64,000 bases of DNA, from positions 186,001 through 250,000 of the forward strand of contig NZ_JACHCC010000010.1 of the NCBI RefSeq assembly GCF_014207135.1, in the 5' to 3' direction. The stretch comes from Pedobacter cryoconitis. Its GTDB lineage: Bacteria > Bacteroidota > Bacteroidia > Sphingobacteriales > Sphingobacteriaceae. The position numbers were made by a program, and so were the translations under genes. This document shows, piece after piece, positions 1-9,105 of the stretch. Every line of letters begins with the position of its first letter. The stretch's first letter is position 1. The notes under the pieces were generated by a model that saw nothing but the letters and a program-made list of their open reading frames with translations, ran no database searches and had not been told where the DNA came from.

Positions 1-282
1 TTCCTGGAAAGCAGGCAGAATCATCAATCTGCTTGATGGAGTATATTGCAGCAGCAGGGTATGGCTCACCTGATCTGACCACACGCTGTCTTTTAAAAGA
101 CTATATCCACTGCTATTGACCAGATTTTCTAAGTTAATATAGCCTGAGGCACCCACAACAGGTGGTACTACCGGCGGTATTACAGGAGGGAGGACCGGAG
201 GATTAGGAGGTACTACAGGTACTTCAGTTTTACTGCAGGAGCATAAAAAAAGTATAACTAGGGCAAGGTTGATTATTCGCAT
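1..282 (-). CDS. Putative lipoprotein with proline-rich linker (partial, C-terminus cut by window edge)
   Basis: An open frame starts at the ATG complementary to 280-282 and runs off the left edge, giving 94 visible residues. The first 16 residues form a hydrophobic stretch ending in the lipobox LCSC, so the protein is probably lipidated at Cys16 and anchored in an outer or inner membrane. Residues of about 20-45 are a linker made almost only of Pro and Val, followed by what looks like the start of a folded domain. The gene lies downstream of the terminator that ends the siderophore operon and shares its strand, so it is probably a separate unit. I do not recognise the domain and no function can be given. 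The upstream start at 289 is rejected because that frame stops after 19 codons. Confidence 0.7.
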   Translation of the reverse strand, partial: MRIINLALVILFLCSCSKTEVPVVPPNPPVLPPVIPPVVPPVVGASGYINLENLVNSSGYSLLKDSVWSDQVSHTLLLQYTPSSRLMILPAFQE

Positions 283-356
283 GATTCATAGGGCTTTAAC
301 ACAAATATAATCAGCGTTTTCGACCTAAGTGGTGACATCGGTTAAATAATTAAATA

Positions 357-395
357 TTTAGGCAATATTCCGGAATAACCGGGATATTGCCTAAA
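357..395 (-). terminator. Terminator hairpin at the end of the siderophore operon
   Basis: A 17-bp stem (357-373 pairing with 379-395, one G-U pair) closes a 5-nt loop, just 3' of the AMP-ligase stop codon on the minus strand. The minus-strand continuation is AT-rich, so the hairpin fits an intrinsic terminator for the eight-gene operon. Confidence 0.75.
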
Positions 396-400
396 ATCAT

Positions 401-1780
401 TTAAACCTGCTGATAAAGTGATCTTGCAGAGGTATAATCTACCTTTCCGTTAGGAGTAAGAGGTATTTTACTGACTTGTTTTATTTTGATAATGCTTGGA
501 TGCAGGTTGAGTTTCGTTTTCAGAAACTGTTTAATTTCCTCATCCTTTAAGTCCTGATTAAGATGGATAACCAGCAAGTGTTTATCTTCCACTCCGATAC
601 AGGCAAATGTCTCCCCGTTAAAGGCATTTTTAATAATCAGTTCTATCTCATCCAGGTTAAAACGTGTGCCCAATAGTTTGACAATGCGTTTAATCCGTCC
701 AATGATATAATAATAACCTTCTTCGTCTTTTTCAGCAATATCACCGGTATAAAGGACATCTCCAGGTTGAAAAGTATTTAAATCTGCCGATTTTGTGGCA
801 TATCCGCCAAAAACGTTCGGCCCCGAATAAAGCAGTTCGCGGGTTGAGGGATCAATCTGGAAACTTCCGTTTCTGATCGGACGTCCGATAGAAGTATTTT
901 TAGTTTTCAGATCCGCAGGTGAAAGATAGGCCATTCTTCCGGCCGCCTCTGTTTGTCCGTACATTACAAAAAACTGCTGTCCGCGTGGGGCAACATATTC
1001 TTCGATGACTTTGGCCAGAGTCTGATTCAGGATTCCTCCTGTCTGGGTCATATATCTTAAAAATGGATATTCCTTCTTGAAAAAATCTATTCTCTGGAGC
1101 ATTTCATAGACATAAGGTACACCTCCTAAGGAACTGAACTGATATTTCACAAAATCATCCCAGAACTCCTTTTGCAGGACATCCCTGTTGGTACAGATAA
1201 TTGTACCTGCTTTCAGCGCATTTGTCGTGAAAATTGAAAGACCATACACAAAGATGACCGGAACATTTAGCGGGGTTATATCGTCTTCCCTGATTGGCAG
1301 GAACTCAAGAATGGCCTCCGCATTGTGAATCAGATTTTCTTCAGACAACTTAACGAATTTTGGAGAACCCGTTGTTCCTGATGTGCTGAGTAACAGTTTG
1401 ATGTCCGGATGAATAGGGTAGTCCGGTTTCAGCTGATGCTGGAATAACCGGATTCTGGAAGAAGCCTCGTGTATATCAAAACCGGGTATTTCTGTTCTGG
1501 AAGGATCATAAATGTAATATGGCTGATAAACCTCTTCCAGTTCCTGTTTGTAAACCGGACTGAGCTGGGGGCTAAGCAGGCTGACAGTAAAGCGACTGCC
1601 CAGAAAGTTAAGAAAAACCTCTATTGAGCCAATCAGATTGTCTGCGTAGATAAAGACCAGCGCCTGGCGGTCATCGATAACCAGCGAATGATGGAAATCA
1701 GCTACTCCATACGACCGGTCGGTGAAAGGATCTATAAAGGTTAATTTTTTATTATTTTGAATTAGATCATAAAGTCTCAT
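401..1780 (-). CDS. AMP-dependent acyl/aminoacyl ligase (adenylation enzyme) of the siderophore cluster
   Basis: This is an ANL-superfamily adenylating enzyme of 459 residues, a little short for the family. It has the A3 nucleotide loop STSGTTGSPK near residues 132-141, the A5-like YGQTEAAGR, the A7/A8 region TGDIAEKDEEGYYYIIGRIKR, and the A10 lysine in PNGKVDY. It should activate a carboxylic acid as acyl-AMP and load it on the carrier protein encoded 9 bp upstream. It is the last gene of the siderophore operon. The closest pathway analogy I know is mycobactin MbtM-MbtL (fatty acyl-AMP ligase plus ACP) supplying the acyltransferase MbtK. That analogy is inference, and the substrate could equally be an amino acid or aryl acid. 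A hydrolytic or side-branch role is not excluded. Confidence 0.85.
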   Translation of the reverse strand: MRLYDLIQNNKKLTFIDPFTDRSYGVADFHHSLVIDDRQALVFIYADNLIGSIEVFLNFLGSRFTVSLLSPQLSPVYKQELEEVYQPYYIYDPSRTEIPGFDIHEASSRIRLFQHQLKPDYPIHPDIKLLLSTSGTTGSPKFVKLSEENLIHNAEAILEFLPIREDDITPLNVPVIFVYGLSIFTTNALKAGTIICTNRDVLQKEFWDDFVKYQFSSLGGVPYVYEMLQRIDFFKKEYPFLRYMTQTGGILNQTLAKVIEEYVAPRGQQFFVMYGQTEAAGRMAYLSPADLKTKNTSIGRPIRNGSFQIDPSTRELLYSGPNVFGGYATKSADLNTFQPGDVLYTGDIAEKDEEGYYYIIGRIKRIVKLLGTRFNLDEIELIIKNAFNGETFACIGVEDKHLLVIHLNQDLKDEEIKQFLKTKLNLHPSIIKIKQVSKIPLTPNGKVDYTSARSLYQQV

Positions 1781-1789
1781 GGCAGTTTT

Positions 1790-2035
1790 TTAATTGGTTT
1801 GCATTACCCCGTATTTCTGTAAGATCTCTCTTACTTTGGGCATGGTGTTCATTTCCAGCATGTCGTCTGTTTCTATAGAGATACCAAAAGCTGTTTCCAG
1901 TTCGGTCATTAATACCATGTGTGACATAGAATCCCATTCTGGTATGCTCTGGTAAGCCAGATCATCATTAATTTCTTCCAGTGGCACTGACAAAGCCAAA
2001 GCCATGACTTCATCTAATTTCTGTGATTTGTCCAT
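1790..2035 (-). CDS. Acyl carrier protein
   Basis: This is an 81-residue acidic, free-standing carrier protein. The phosphopantetheine site is the Ser in WDSMSHM, near residue 36, matching the DSL/DSM motif of acyl and peptidyl carrier proteins. Its length is that of a typical single ACP domain. It sits between the MATE exporter and the AMP-ligase, 9 bp from the latter, so it is almost certainly loaded by that ligase. No phosphopantetheinyl transferase is visible in the window, so activation must use one encoded elsewhere. A housekeeping fatty-acid role is unlikely given the operon. Whether the acyl group ends up on the siderophore is not shown by sequence. Confidence 0.85.
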   Translation of the reverse strand: MDKSQKLDEVMALALSVPLEEINDDLAYQSIPEWDSMSHMVLMTELETAFGISIETDDMLEMNTMPKVREILQKYGVMQTN

Positions 2036-2065
2036 TTGTTTTGTAGGTTGTTTTTCTTGATTAAA

Positions 2066-3472
2066 TTATATCTTGGTTTTCTTCCAGTTTCCTTTACGAA
2101 AGACGATAATACAGGCCACTGCCAGTACGATTTCTGAAACTACAATGGCAGTAAAAATCCCTTTTGGCCCCCAGTTCATGGAAATTCCCAAAAGATAAGC
2201 CAGCGGAAGCTGCGTAATGTAAAATGTCAGCACATACAGAAAGGTGACCAGCTTGACATTTCCGGCAGCATTTAATGCTCTGGATATCACCATGGTATAA
2301 CCTAGTAAGATGTAAGCCATAGAAATGTACTGGATATACATTGTTCCACTTTCGATAACTGCCGGTACGTTTGTAAAAAGACTGACTACAGGTTTTGCGT
2401 AGAAGAACCAGAATACGGCTACCAGGCACAGGAAACACATATTAAAGAAACCAGCTCTCCAGACTGAAGCCTCTGCACGCTCTGACTGATTTGCGCCGAG
2501 GTTCTGACCGGTAAGTGTGCCAGCTGCATTGCCAATACCCCAGGCGGGCATAGTGGCTACCGAAGCTACCCTTTGCGCAATAATATATCCTGCCAGGGCA
2601 TCTCCGCCAAAATGAGAGACAATCCTGATCATCATCAGCCAGCTCGATGCGGGAATGATATACTGAATGGTACCGGCAAATGTTAATTCCAGGATCTTTT
2701 TCATAATGGAGCTGACCATGACCAGTTGTTTTCTACCGATAATGATAATTGTTTTTCCTGTGGTCAGGTACCAGATCTGATAGCTGACCCCGAATACCCG
2801 TGAAACTAATGTTGCGATTGCGACACCCATTAAACCAAAAGCAGGAACGAATCCCCAGCCAAAAATGAATAATGGACATAATGCGATATTCAGTGTATTT
2901 GAAATCCAGAGCGTACGCATGGCCATTGCCGCATCACCTGCTCCTCTGAAAATACCGTTCATCAGGATGCGCATGATGATGAAAATAATACTACCGAACA
3001 TGATTTTAGAGAACCATCCGCTCTCCTGAACTAAAGCATCAGAGGCACCTGCCAGACTTAATACACTCCCCGAAAATGAAAATGTTAAAATACTTATTAA
3101 TAGCGCAATAGATGCCCCTATGTAAATAGCCTGCATCGCTGTCAGGCCGGCTCTTTCCAGCTCTCCTTCGCCAACACGGCGTGAAATCATGGCTGATGCA
3201 GCAGTACTCAGTCCGATGGCCACCGAATAAGCGAGTGTGGTGACCGACTCCGTGATTCCGACAATGGAAATAGCACTGGCACCAAGGCGACTTACAAAAA
3301 ATATGTTTACACATACAAATAACGCCTCCATGACCAGCTCAAGTACCATGGGTACTGATAGCAATACAATAGCCCGGTTGATACCTCCGCTGGTGAATTT
3401 CTTCTCTCTGCCCAGGAAAGCTTCCCGGAGCAGAGAAAGAAAGGAGCGAGTCTGTAAAATGATAGTCTTCAT
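2066..3472 (-). CDS. MATE-family efflux transporter, probable siderophore exporter
   Basis: The 468-residue protein is polytopic, with about 12 hydrophobic segments and the two-fold organisation of MATE transporters. The start of the first repeat, around VLLSVPMVLELVMEALFVCVNIFFV, is typical of the family. It lies inside the siderophore operon between the IucC-type synthetase and the carrier protein, which suggests that it exports the finished siderophore or an intermediate across the inner membrane using a cation gradient. NIS clusters more often use MFS exporters, so a MATE protein here is a mild variation. A general drug-efflux function cannot be excluded, but the position inside the operon argues for a dedicated exporter. 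Confidence 0.85.
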   Translation of the reverse strand: MKTIILQTRSFLSLLREAFLGREKKFTSGGINRAIVLLSVPMVLELVMEALFVCVNIFFVSRLGASAISIVGITESVTTLAYSVAIGLSTAASAMISRRVGEGELERAGLTAMQAIYIGASIALLISILTFSFSGSVLSLAGASDALVQESGWFSKIMFGSIIFIIMRILMNGIFRGAGDAAMAMRTLWISNTLNIALCPLFIFGWGFVPAFGLMGVAIATLVSRVFGVSYQIWYLTTGKTIIIIGRKQLVMVSSIMKKILELTFAGTIQYIIPASSWLMMIRIVSHFGGDALAGYIIAQRVASVATMPAWGIGNAAGTLTGQNLGANQSERAEASVWRAGFFNMCFLCLVAVFWFFYAKPVVSLFTNVPAVIESGTMYIQYISMAYILLGYTMVISRALNAAGNVKLVTFLYVLTFYITQLPLAYLLGISMNWGPKGIFTAIVVSEIVLAVACIIVFRKGNWKKTKI

Positions 3473-3490
3473 TATTAGTGTTTAATAGGT

Positions 3491-5305
3491 TTAATTGGAA
3501 ATTTCCTGTTCTTTTTTAGTTGCAATAGGATTAGCTAAGACGCCACCTTTTTTAGGTATGGCGAAGTCTGTACCTTCCTCATAACCTTTAAATAAGCGTA
3601 AACTATTGATGTAAAAACGGGCAAATTCAGAAACAAACAGATCAAAACGTTCAAATTTTTGCTGTAGTTCCGGATGTTCACGCTGATAATCCATGACGAT
3701 GTCATTGACCTGTTGCCAGAAATCATCTTCATGGTAGCCCAGGTGTGTATGGAATACATCACTCAGGTATCTGAAAAATGCGTCGAATACGCCCAGCAGG
3801 ATGAATAAAGGCACATCATCTTTGTTGGAAGACTGTATCATACCATCTGCTAAGTCAGCTGGAAGTTTTTCCCTTGCATCCCTGGTCAATACAATGTCAT
3901 CTACAAAATCCTTGATAATCATGCGGCTTGGTACATAGTCCTTCATGATCAGGATGATGTTTTCGCCATGCGGGGTTACACAGAGAGAATGATTGTAATA
4001 AAGCTGTAACAATGGTTTCAGGTAAACCGTTAAATAAGCATTCAGCCATTTCTCGGCCGTAAGTCCCGATTTTTCGATCAGTGAACCGACCAAACTCTTG
4101 CCCTCGTCATCTACGTATAACAGCGCTGCCATAGTCATCATTTTCTCTCCCGGCAGCAGATACTTTTCAGCACTTTCGCGCCAGAGCACACCAAGCATTT
4201 CCCTGTATTGATAAGGGGCACCTTTGATAGCCTGGTAATGCGGGTGTAAATAAGTGATAGTGGCTACTTCACCCAGTAAAACCAGTCCCAGGTCCTGAAG
4301 GTAAGCGTCGCCGTCAAGCATATCTTTTACCCATTGGGTCACCCGGGGGGCAATAGACATCTGCTTAGGCGATAAACCACGGATATTCCCAGTGCTTAAT
4401 ATAGATACAGCTGTTTTTACGTAGTGTTTCTTTGGATAGGATAAATTATATAATGTACGGATGCTTTGCTGACCAGCGTATTCATCTTCTGCCAGACCTA
4501 CCGGTATCAATAAGTGCCCGGCAATATCAGCCGCAAACTGAACTACGATTTTATTATTCCACTGCCAGTCATGCACAGGCATAAAATGATAATGCGCAGG
4601 GTCCAGCCGCAGATCTGTCAGGACTTTTCTGAAAGCCAGGAGTGTCTCATTACCCAGTTCAGCTTCATAAAATGCCTGTTGTTCAATTTCAGTCAAGGCA
4701 TAAAAAGTAGCTCTGCTCTGATGAACAGCAATCCAGTTTAAACGCATGGTCTGACCGGTTTCGGGCGCATATTTTGTGTAATCTTCATGATTAAAACCTA
4801 AACGGCTTTTGTTGACAATTACCCATGGATGTCCATCCATCTGATGTTCAACGGTCTGATAATGCGCATCGGCCAGTTCATCAGCTGTTAAGCGGTTATA
4901 GCTGTGTATATAAGCATCAGCATATAAAGTATGGGTCAGCTCTTCCAGGTAATGTGCCAGGGTAAATGACTTCATGCCAAATGTTTCCTGCATTTCAACG
5001 AAGAAATCTCCGGCATCAGTTGCTTCAGCAGTTAGTCCGCTGACATGTTTTTTGATAGATTCCGGATAAACATGCCAGTAATCCAGCACACGGGGAGAAG
5101 CAGAAAAAGTATATTGTATATGTTCCTGGTCTGTTTGTAAGCGGAATTGCGTCAGGCCGGTTGCATCAGCAGAGATCATCTGAGGTTTAGCAACTTGTTC
5201 ATGCATTAATTCGGCGATAGATTTGGCCAGCAGGTTCTGGTTCACTTTTTTCCAGCGGCCGGTTAATAATGGGTCTGTACCCTTAAGTGTATGATTGATT
5301 GTCAT
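3491..5305 (-). CDS. IucC-type NIS siderophore synthetase
   Basis: The 604-residue protein belongs to the IucA/IucC synthetase family. These enzymes use ATP to form amide bonds between a carboxylate, often citrate, and an amine or hydroxamate. Visible family signatures are HPWVIVNKSRLGF near residue 160, HDWQWNNKI near 245, SIRTLYNLS with the nearby KTAVSILSTGNIRG, and the C-terminal FhuF-like half with HGENIILIMKDY. It resembles type C (IucC, RhbF), which in aerobactin and rhizobactin assembly adds the second arm to a citryl intermediate. It follows the N-hydroxylase gene by 12 bp in the operon. The exact substrates cannot be read from the sequence. Confidence 0.9.
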   Translation of the reverse strand: MTINHTLKGTDPLLTGRWKKVNQNLLAKSIAELMHEQVAKPQMISADATGLTQFRLQTDQEHIQYTFSASPRVLDYWHVYPESIKKHVSGLTAEATDAGDFFVEMQETFGMKSFTLAHYLEELTHTLYADAYIHSYNRLTADELADAHYQTVEHQMDGHPWVIVNKSRLGFNHEDYTKYAPETGQTMRLNWIAVHQSRATFYALTEIEQQAFYEAELGNETLLAFRKVLTDLRLDPAHYHFMPVHDWQWNNKIVVQFAADIAGHLLIPVGLAEDEYAGQQSIRTLYNLSYPKKHYVKTAVSILSTGNIRGLSPKQMSIAPRVTQWVKDMLDGDAYLQDLGLVLLGEVATITYLHPHYQAIKGAPYQYREMLGVLWRESAEKYLLPGEKMMTMAALLYVDDEGKSLVGSLIEKSGLTAEKWLNAYLTVYLKPLLQLYYNHSLCVTPHGENIILIMKDYVPSRMIIKDFVDDIVLTRDAREKLPADLADGMIQSSNKDDVPLFILLGVFDAFFRYLSDVFHTHLGYHEDDFWQQVNDIVMDYQREHPELQQKFERFDLFVSEFARFYINSLRLFKGYEEGTDFAIPKKGGVLANPIATKKEQEISN

Positions 5306-5317
5306 TTTTTGATAGAT

Positions 5318-6646
5318 TTAAAGGATAACGGTATCAAGGTCATTGAATAAAACAGGACTTTCCTCCAGTCCGAACTCCTGGTAAGCAATACGTTCTTCAA
5401 CTTTGTAGACTTCTCTTTCTGCCAGTTGATTGATAATGATAGAATTACGGTAAGCACCCATTCCAAGATCAGTTGAAATAAAGCTGTGTGTATGTGATTC
5501 GGCATTCTGAACAAAGATTTCACTGGCATTATGGTCTATCGTATAGTTGCGGTTAACCGCATAGAGTCCATTTTCAGACCTTGATATACGCTCCTTAATT
5601 CCTTGTAAAAATTCAGGTTCATGATAAGTATAACCCGTTCCCAGTACCACAAAATCAGCTGTGCTGTAAAATTTTTTCTGCTGGGCAACATGCGTAAGTT
5701 CAAGGGTGTAAGTGTCATCTGCTTCGGCATTGATATGGTCAAGCTGGATATTAGGTCTCAATTGTACGCTGATTTCCTCGTCACCCACAGTCATTTCATA
5801 CATCAGGTCATAGATCTGGTTAATCAGATCGAAGCTGATTCCTTTGAAAAGAGACTTCTGCATCGTCAGCATTTGCTTCCTTTTGGCAGCAGGCATATTA
5901 TAGAAATAGTCAATGTATTCGGGTGAAGTGAGCTCGAGCGAAAGTTTTGAATATTCCATCGGGAAAAAACGGTCCGGTCTTGTAAACCAGTTCAGTTGTA
6001 AACCATGTTTTGTCTGTGGTAAAAGATCGTAGAATACCTCTGCTGCACTTTGTCCCGATCCGATGATCGTCACCGATCTGCTTTCCAGCATTTCTGCTTT
6101 ACGGTTTAAATAGGCCGACGTATGGATCACATTCTGGAAATCTGCCTTTTTAACGAAATCAGGTACATCCGGACGGGTTCCGGTACCTAATGCCAGTTTT
6201 TTAGCGAAATAAGTTTTCGTTTCCTTTGTTTTTAGATTTAGTACGCTGACCTGATACAGACCATCCTCAAAAACCACTGATTTGACTTGATGAGAGAACC
6301 TGCAGTTGAGTAATTGTCCAGCCACCCATTTACAATAGGCATTATACTCCTTGCGAAGCACAAAGAAGTTCTCTCTGATGAAGAATTTGTATAAACGTCC
6401 GGTTTGTTTCATGAAATTCAGGAAACTGAAATGACTGGTAGGATCTGCCATAGACACACAGTCACAGAGAAAAGGAGTTTGCAGGGTAGCACTGTCCAGC
6501 ATTAAACCAGGATGCCAGTTAAATTCTTCTGACTGGTCAAAGAACAGGGATGACAATTCATTTACAGGTTCCAGCAGTGCTGCAAGACCAAGATTAAAAG
6601 GGCCAATACCAATGCCTATGACCGAATATGTTTTTTTTGTGTTCAT
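5318..6646 (-). CDS. FAD/NADPH-dependent amine N-hydroxylase (IucD/RhbE/DesB type)
   Basis: This 442-residue flavoprotein monooxygenase has the FAD-binding GIGIGPFNLGLAALL at residues 12-26, the NADPH-binding IIGSGQSAAEVFYD in the middle, and the ATGY-like VLGTGYTYHEPE near the C-terminus. This is the layout of lysine/ornithine/diamine N-monooxygenases. The enzyme converts a terminal primary amine to a hydroxylamine, the first step of hydroxamate formation. The operon also encodes a PLP decarboxylase, so the substrate is likely a diamine such as cadaverine or a hydroxy-cadaverine rather than free lysine; this is inferred from context. It lies 11 bp after the IucA-type fusion gene. Confidence 0.9.
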   Translation of the reverse strand: MNTKKTYSVIGIGIGPFNLGLAALLEPVNELSSLFFDQSEEFNWHPGLMLDSATLQTPFLCDCVSMADPTSHFSFLNFMKQTGRLYKFFIRENFFVLRKEYNAYCKWVAGQLLNCRFSHQVKSVVFEDGLYQVSVLNLKTKETKTYFAKKLALGTGTRPDVPDFVKKADFQNVIHTSAYLNRKAEMLESRSVTIIGSGQSAAEVFYDLLPQTKHGLQLNWFTRPDRFFPMEYSKLSLELTSPEYIDYFYNMPAAKRKQMLTMQKSLFKGISFDLINQIYDLMYEMTVGDEEISVQLRPNIQLDHINAEADDTYTLELTHVAQQKKFYSTADFVVLGTGYTYHEPEFLQGIKERISRSENGLYAVNRNYTIDHNASEIFVQNAESHTHSFISTDLGMGAYRNSIIINQLAEREVYKVEERIAYQEFGLEESPVLFNDLDTVIL

Positions 6647-6657
6647 TTAAATTACTG

Positions 6658-9105
6658 TTAATGGATTAATTCTGCGACAGGACTGATTTTTATAGCTTTA
6701 TTAGCGGGGAATTTTGCCCAGTACCATTCGCGGTAGCAGAAATTCAGGTTGGCTTTTTTATGTGGGAGTTCAATTACTTTTTCAATCTTAAATCCGACAT
6801 GTGCTTTATTCATAATAGAGGCCAGGGAATCCACAGACCCTTCACCAACCATTTTACCGACTTTATCTTCAGAGAATACCCAGTCCAGCATACATTGTGT
6901 AGAGGGAGAGGCATATTTCTTTCTGGGATCAACCGGGGCAATGAACTGATGTGTACCATAATCTGTTGGTAATACATCGTAATAATCCCCAAGCATGTCG
7001 CGTGTAGCCCAGTACACTTCGAAATTAAAGCTGGGTTCGCCGTTTGCTTCACCTATATAACTATGGATCACATCACCAGGCAGGAGCGTCCGGTAGTAAT
7101 TCTCAAGCTGCCTGATCGGCCAGTCCATCTGCCATATTTTTTTAGCATGCTCTCTGTGAAACCATTCGTGCACCATTTCCAAATCCTGATCCAGGTCAAA
7201 AGGACGGATACTGATCGTTACATTTTCTTTTGGGAAGTAACGACTGTACAGGATTTTTTTTCCTTCCGGATGAATCAGTTTGTTAGAAAAGAAATGCAGA
7301 TGTAACAGGTTAGGATAAGGGGTACGGACAACCTGAGTTGGTGCGCCTGCTCCGTCGATATGGTGCAGGCTAGTCAGTAAATTTGCTTTTTCACTCCAGT
7401 TTCTGCTGCTTAACAGGTAAGAAACCAGACCAGTTGTATCATTCGGTCCAATCTCTTTCAGCTTCTGATAGATTTTATCAAGCAGGACATGCTCATCAGC
7501 CAGGCCATTACAGCCCAATGCGTTGATTAACCCAAAAAGGTTACTGATTAGAAGATAGTGGGTAATAATATTAAAAAGACGGTCTTCCGGGATAAATGAT
7601 TTACCCTGTTCGGCTAATCCGGGCAGTAGGGCTGTTAATTCATCTTTCAGGCCTGCTCTGAAAAGAAAACCTTGATTGTCGCGGAAATGCAGTTTCTCCG
7701 GAAACAGATAGTCATCAAATTCAATCAGTAAATTCTGCTGATGAATTTCACAGGCCAGACCAAATTCATTGAACAAACCTATAGCCGGGACAAGAATCAG
7801 ATCCAGATACTGATCAAACCATTCTACAACTATCTGGTGCAGGGGTTTATCATTGCGGATAGCTGCTTCTTTGAGGATATTGACTATCCTTGCAGGCTGT
7901 CCGGCAATACCGTCCTGACACAGAGAGGCTAATAAACTTACATTTTTCTTTGCACCTGCTCCTTTGAAAGGGTTTTCCCTGAAAGTGGTATTCAAACCAT
8001 TGATCACTTCTCCTTTATAAGAAACGGATACAAAAGCCGGATCAGTGATAAATTCTATTTCCGGATAAGTCGCTTTCAGTTTTTCACCCCAGGTTGTTTC
8101 CAGTAAACGTGCTACATCATAACCGCGGTGCATCTCATGCAGGTAGTTGACCCTTTCGGCGCTGGTTATTTTGACATGCAGTGAAAGTTTGTACATCCAG
8201 TCACTCTCTGCATTATAGACAGTTCTTACCGAGGACGTCGCGGTGAATTCAGGTCCCCAGGCACCCAGGTCATAAATGACCATTTCAGCTTCCATCTGTT
8301 TGATAACTGGTTGCTTTTTTAAATATTCGGCTTCCCATGGATGTGCAGGAATAACTTTCCAGTCCGGATGTCTGTTGATGACCTGCCGGATCCCTTCATG
8401 ATTTTTGGTGTAATTCAGTAAATCATTTTTTAAGATTACTGTCGGATTAAGCTCAGCGACACTTGCTTCAGTAACCAGGTCAGGGTGGATCAGAAAATAA
8501 TGAAGCTGAAACTGTCCGCCGGTTTCAGGTGAGTATTTAAGCAGGTCTTCCTGTGTAAAGCCCTGACGTCCTTTAGTTAAAGCATGTGTGTTATGGCCCG
8601 AAGCCATCAACTGTTCAGCTTCGATAAAAGTCATTTCAGGCCGGTTAAGCTGTTGTCCTGTTTGTTCAAAATGATCCAGGAAGGTATCTATATTGGCTAT
8701 GCTTTGTGTTAAACGTCCTGGAATAGAAGCAGCATCAATACCAGGATAGTTTAATTTAGCCTCAGTAATGACCAGTTCCAGGAAACGGAGTGGATCAATA
8801 GTCCTGATTTCATCTGTTTCTGTATTTCTTTCAAATACAGGAAAATGAAATAAATGTCTTCTGGTTGCTGAATAATAACGCAATGGAGCATATACTTCAA
8901 TATGTTCAGCTGAAAAATCAAACTTCAGGTGCAGTTCATGGCCTGTAGCTCTTAAATGAGCCGCTAAAGCTTCATCATATTTCGGAACTCCCTGGTAGCA
9001 ACTCCAGTTGGCGAATTCTCCACAGCAATTATTTAGTAATACTGTGAAGTTTAATTCTTCAGCAGTCTGATGCCATTTAGTTGAGTGATAGGTAGTCTGT
9101 TCCAT
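6658..9105 (-). CDS. IucA-type NIS synthetase fused to a C-terminal IucB/RhbD-like GNAT acyltransferase
   Basis: The protein has 815 residues against about 580-600 for an ordinary synthetase. Residues of about 1-600 carry the IucA/IucC fold, with HPWEAEYL, SSVRTVYNAESDW and EIHQQNLLIEFDDY. Residues of about 620-815 form a second domain resembling IucB, RhbD and MbtK: ISIRPFDLDQDLEMVHEWFHREHAKKIW, then SYIGEANGEPSFNFEVYW, and GTHQFIAPVDPRK. That domain should acylate the hydroxylamine to a hydroxamate and the synthetase half should couple it to citrate or another acid. The 5' end overlaps the decarboxylase gene by 29 bp, implying translational coupling. The operon has no separate acetyltransferase, so the fused domain fills that role. 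The acyl donor could be acetyl-CoA or the acyl-ACP made by the operon's ligase and carrier. Confidence 0.9.
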   Translation of the reverse strand: MEQTTYHSTKWHQTAEELNFTVLLNNCCGEFANWSCYQGVPKYDEALAAHLRATGHELHLKFDFSAEHIEVYAPLRYYSATRRHLFHFPVFERNTETDEIRTIDPLRFLELVITEAKLNYPGIDAASIPGRLTQSIANIDTFLDHFEQTGQQLNRPEMTFIEAEQLMASGHNTHALTKGRQGFTQEDLLKYSPETGGQFQLHYFLIHPDLVTEASVAELNPTVILKNDLLNYTKNHEGIRQVINRHPDWKVIPAHPWEAEYLKKQPVIKQMEAEMVIYDLGAWGPEFTATSSVRTVYNAESDWMYKLSLHVKITSAERVNYLHEMHRGYDVARLLETTWGEKLKATYPEIEFITDPAFVSVSYKGEVINGLNTTFRENPFKGAGAKKNVSLLASLCQDGIAGQPARIVNILKEAAIRNDKPLHQIVVEWFDQYLDLILVPAIGLFNEFGLACEIHQQNLLIEFDDYLFPEKLHFRDNQGFLFRAGLKDELTALLPGLAEQGKSFIPEDRLFNIITHYLLISNLFGLINALGCNGLADEHVLLDKIYQKLKEIGPNDTTGLVSYLLSSRNWSEKANLLTSLHHIDGAGAPTQVVRTPYPNLLHLHFFSNKLIHPEGKKILYSRYFPKENVTISIRPFDLDQDLEMVHEWFHREHAKKIWQMDWPIRQLENYYRTLLPGDVIHSYIGEANGEPSFNFEVYWATRDMLGDYYDVLPTDYGTHQFIAPVDPRKKYASPSTQCMLDWVFSEDKVGKMVGEGSVDSLASIMNKAHVGFKIEKVIELPHKKANLNFCYREWYWAKFPANKAIKISPVAELIH

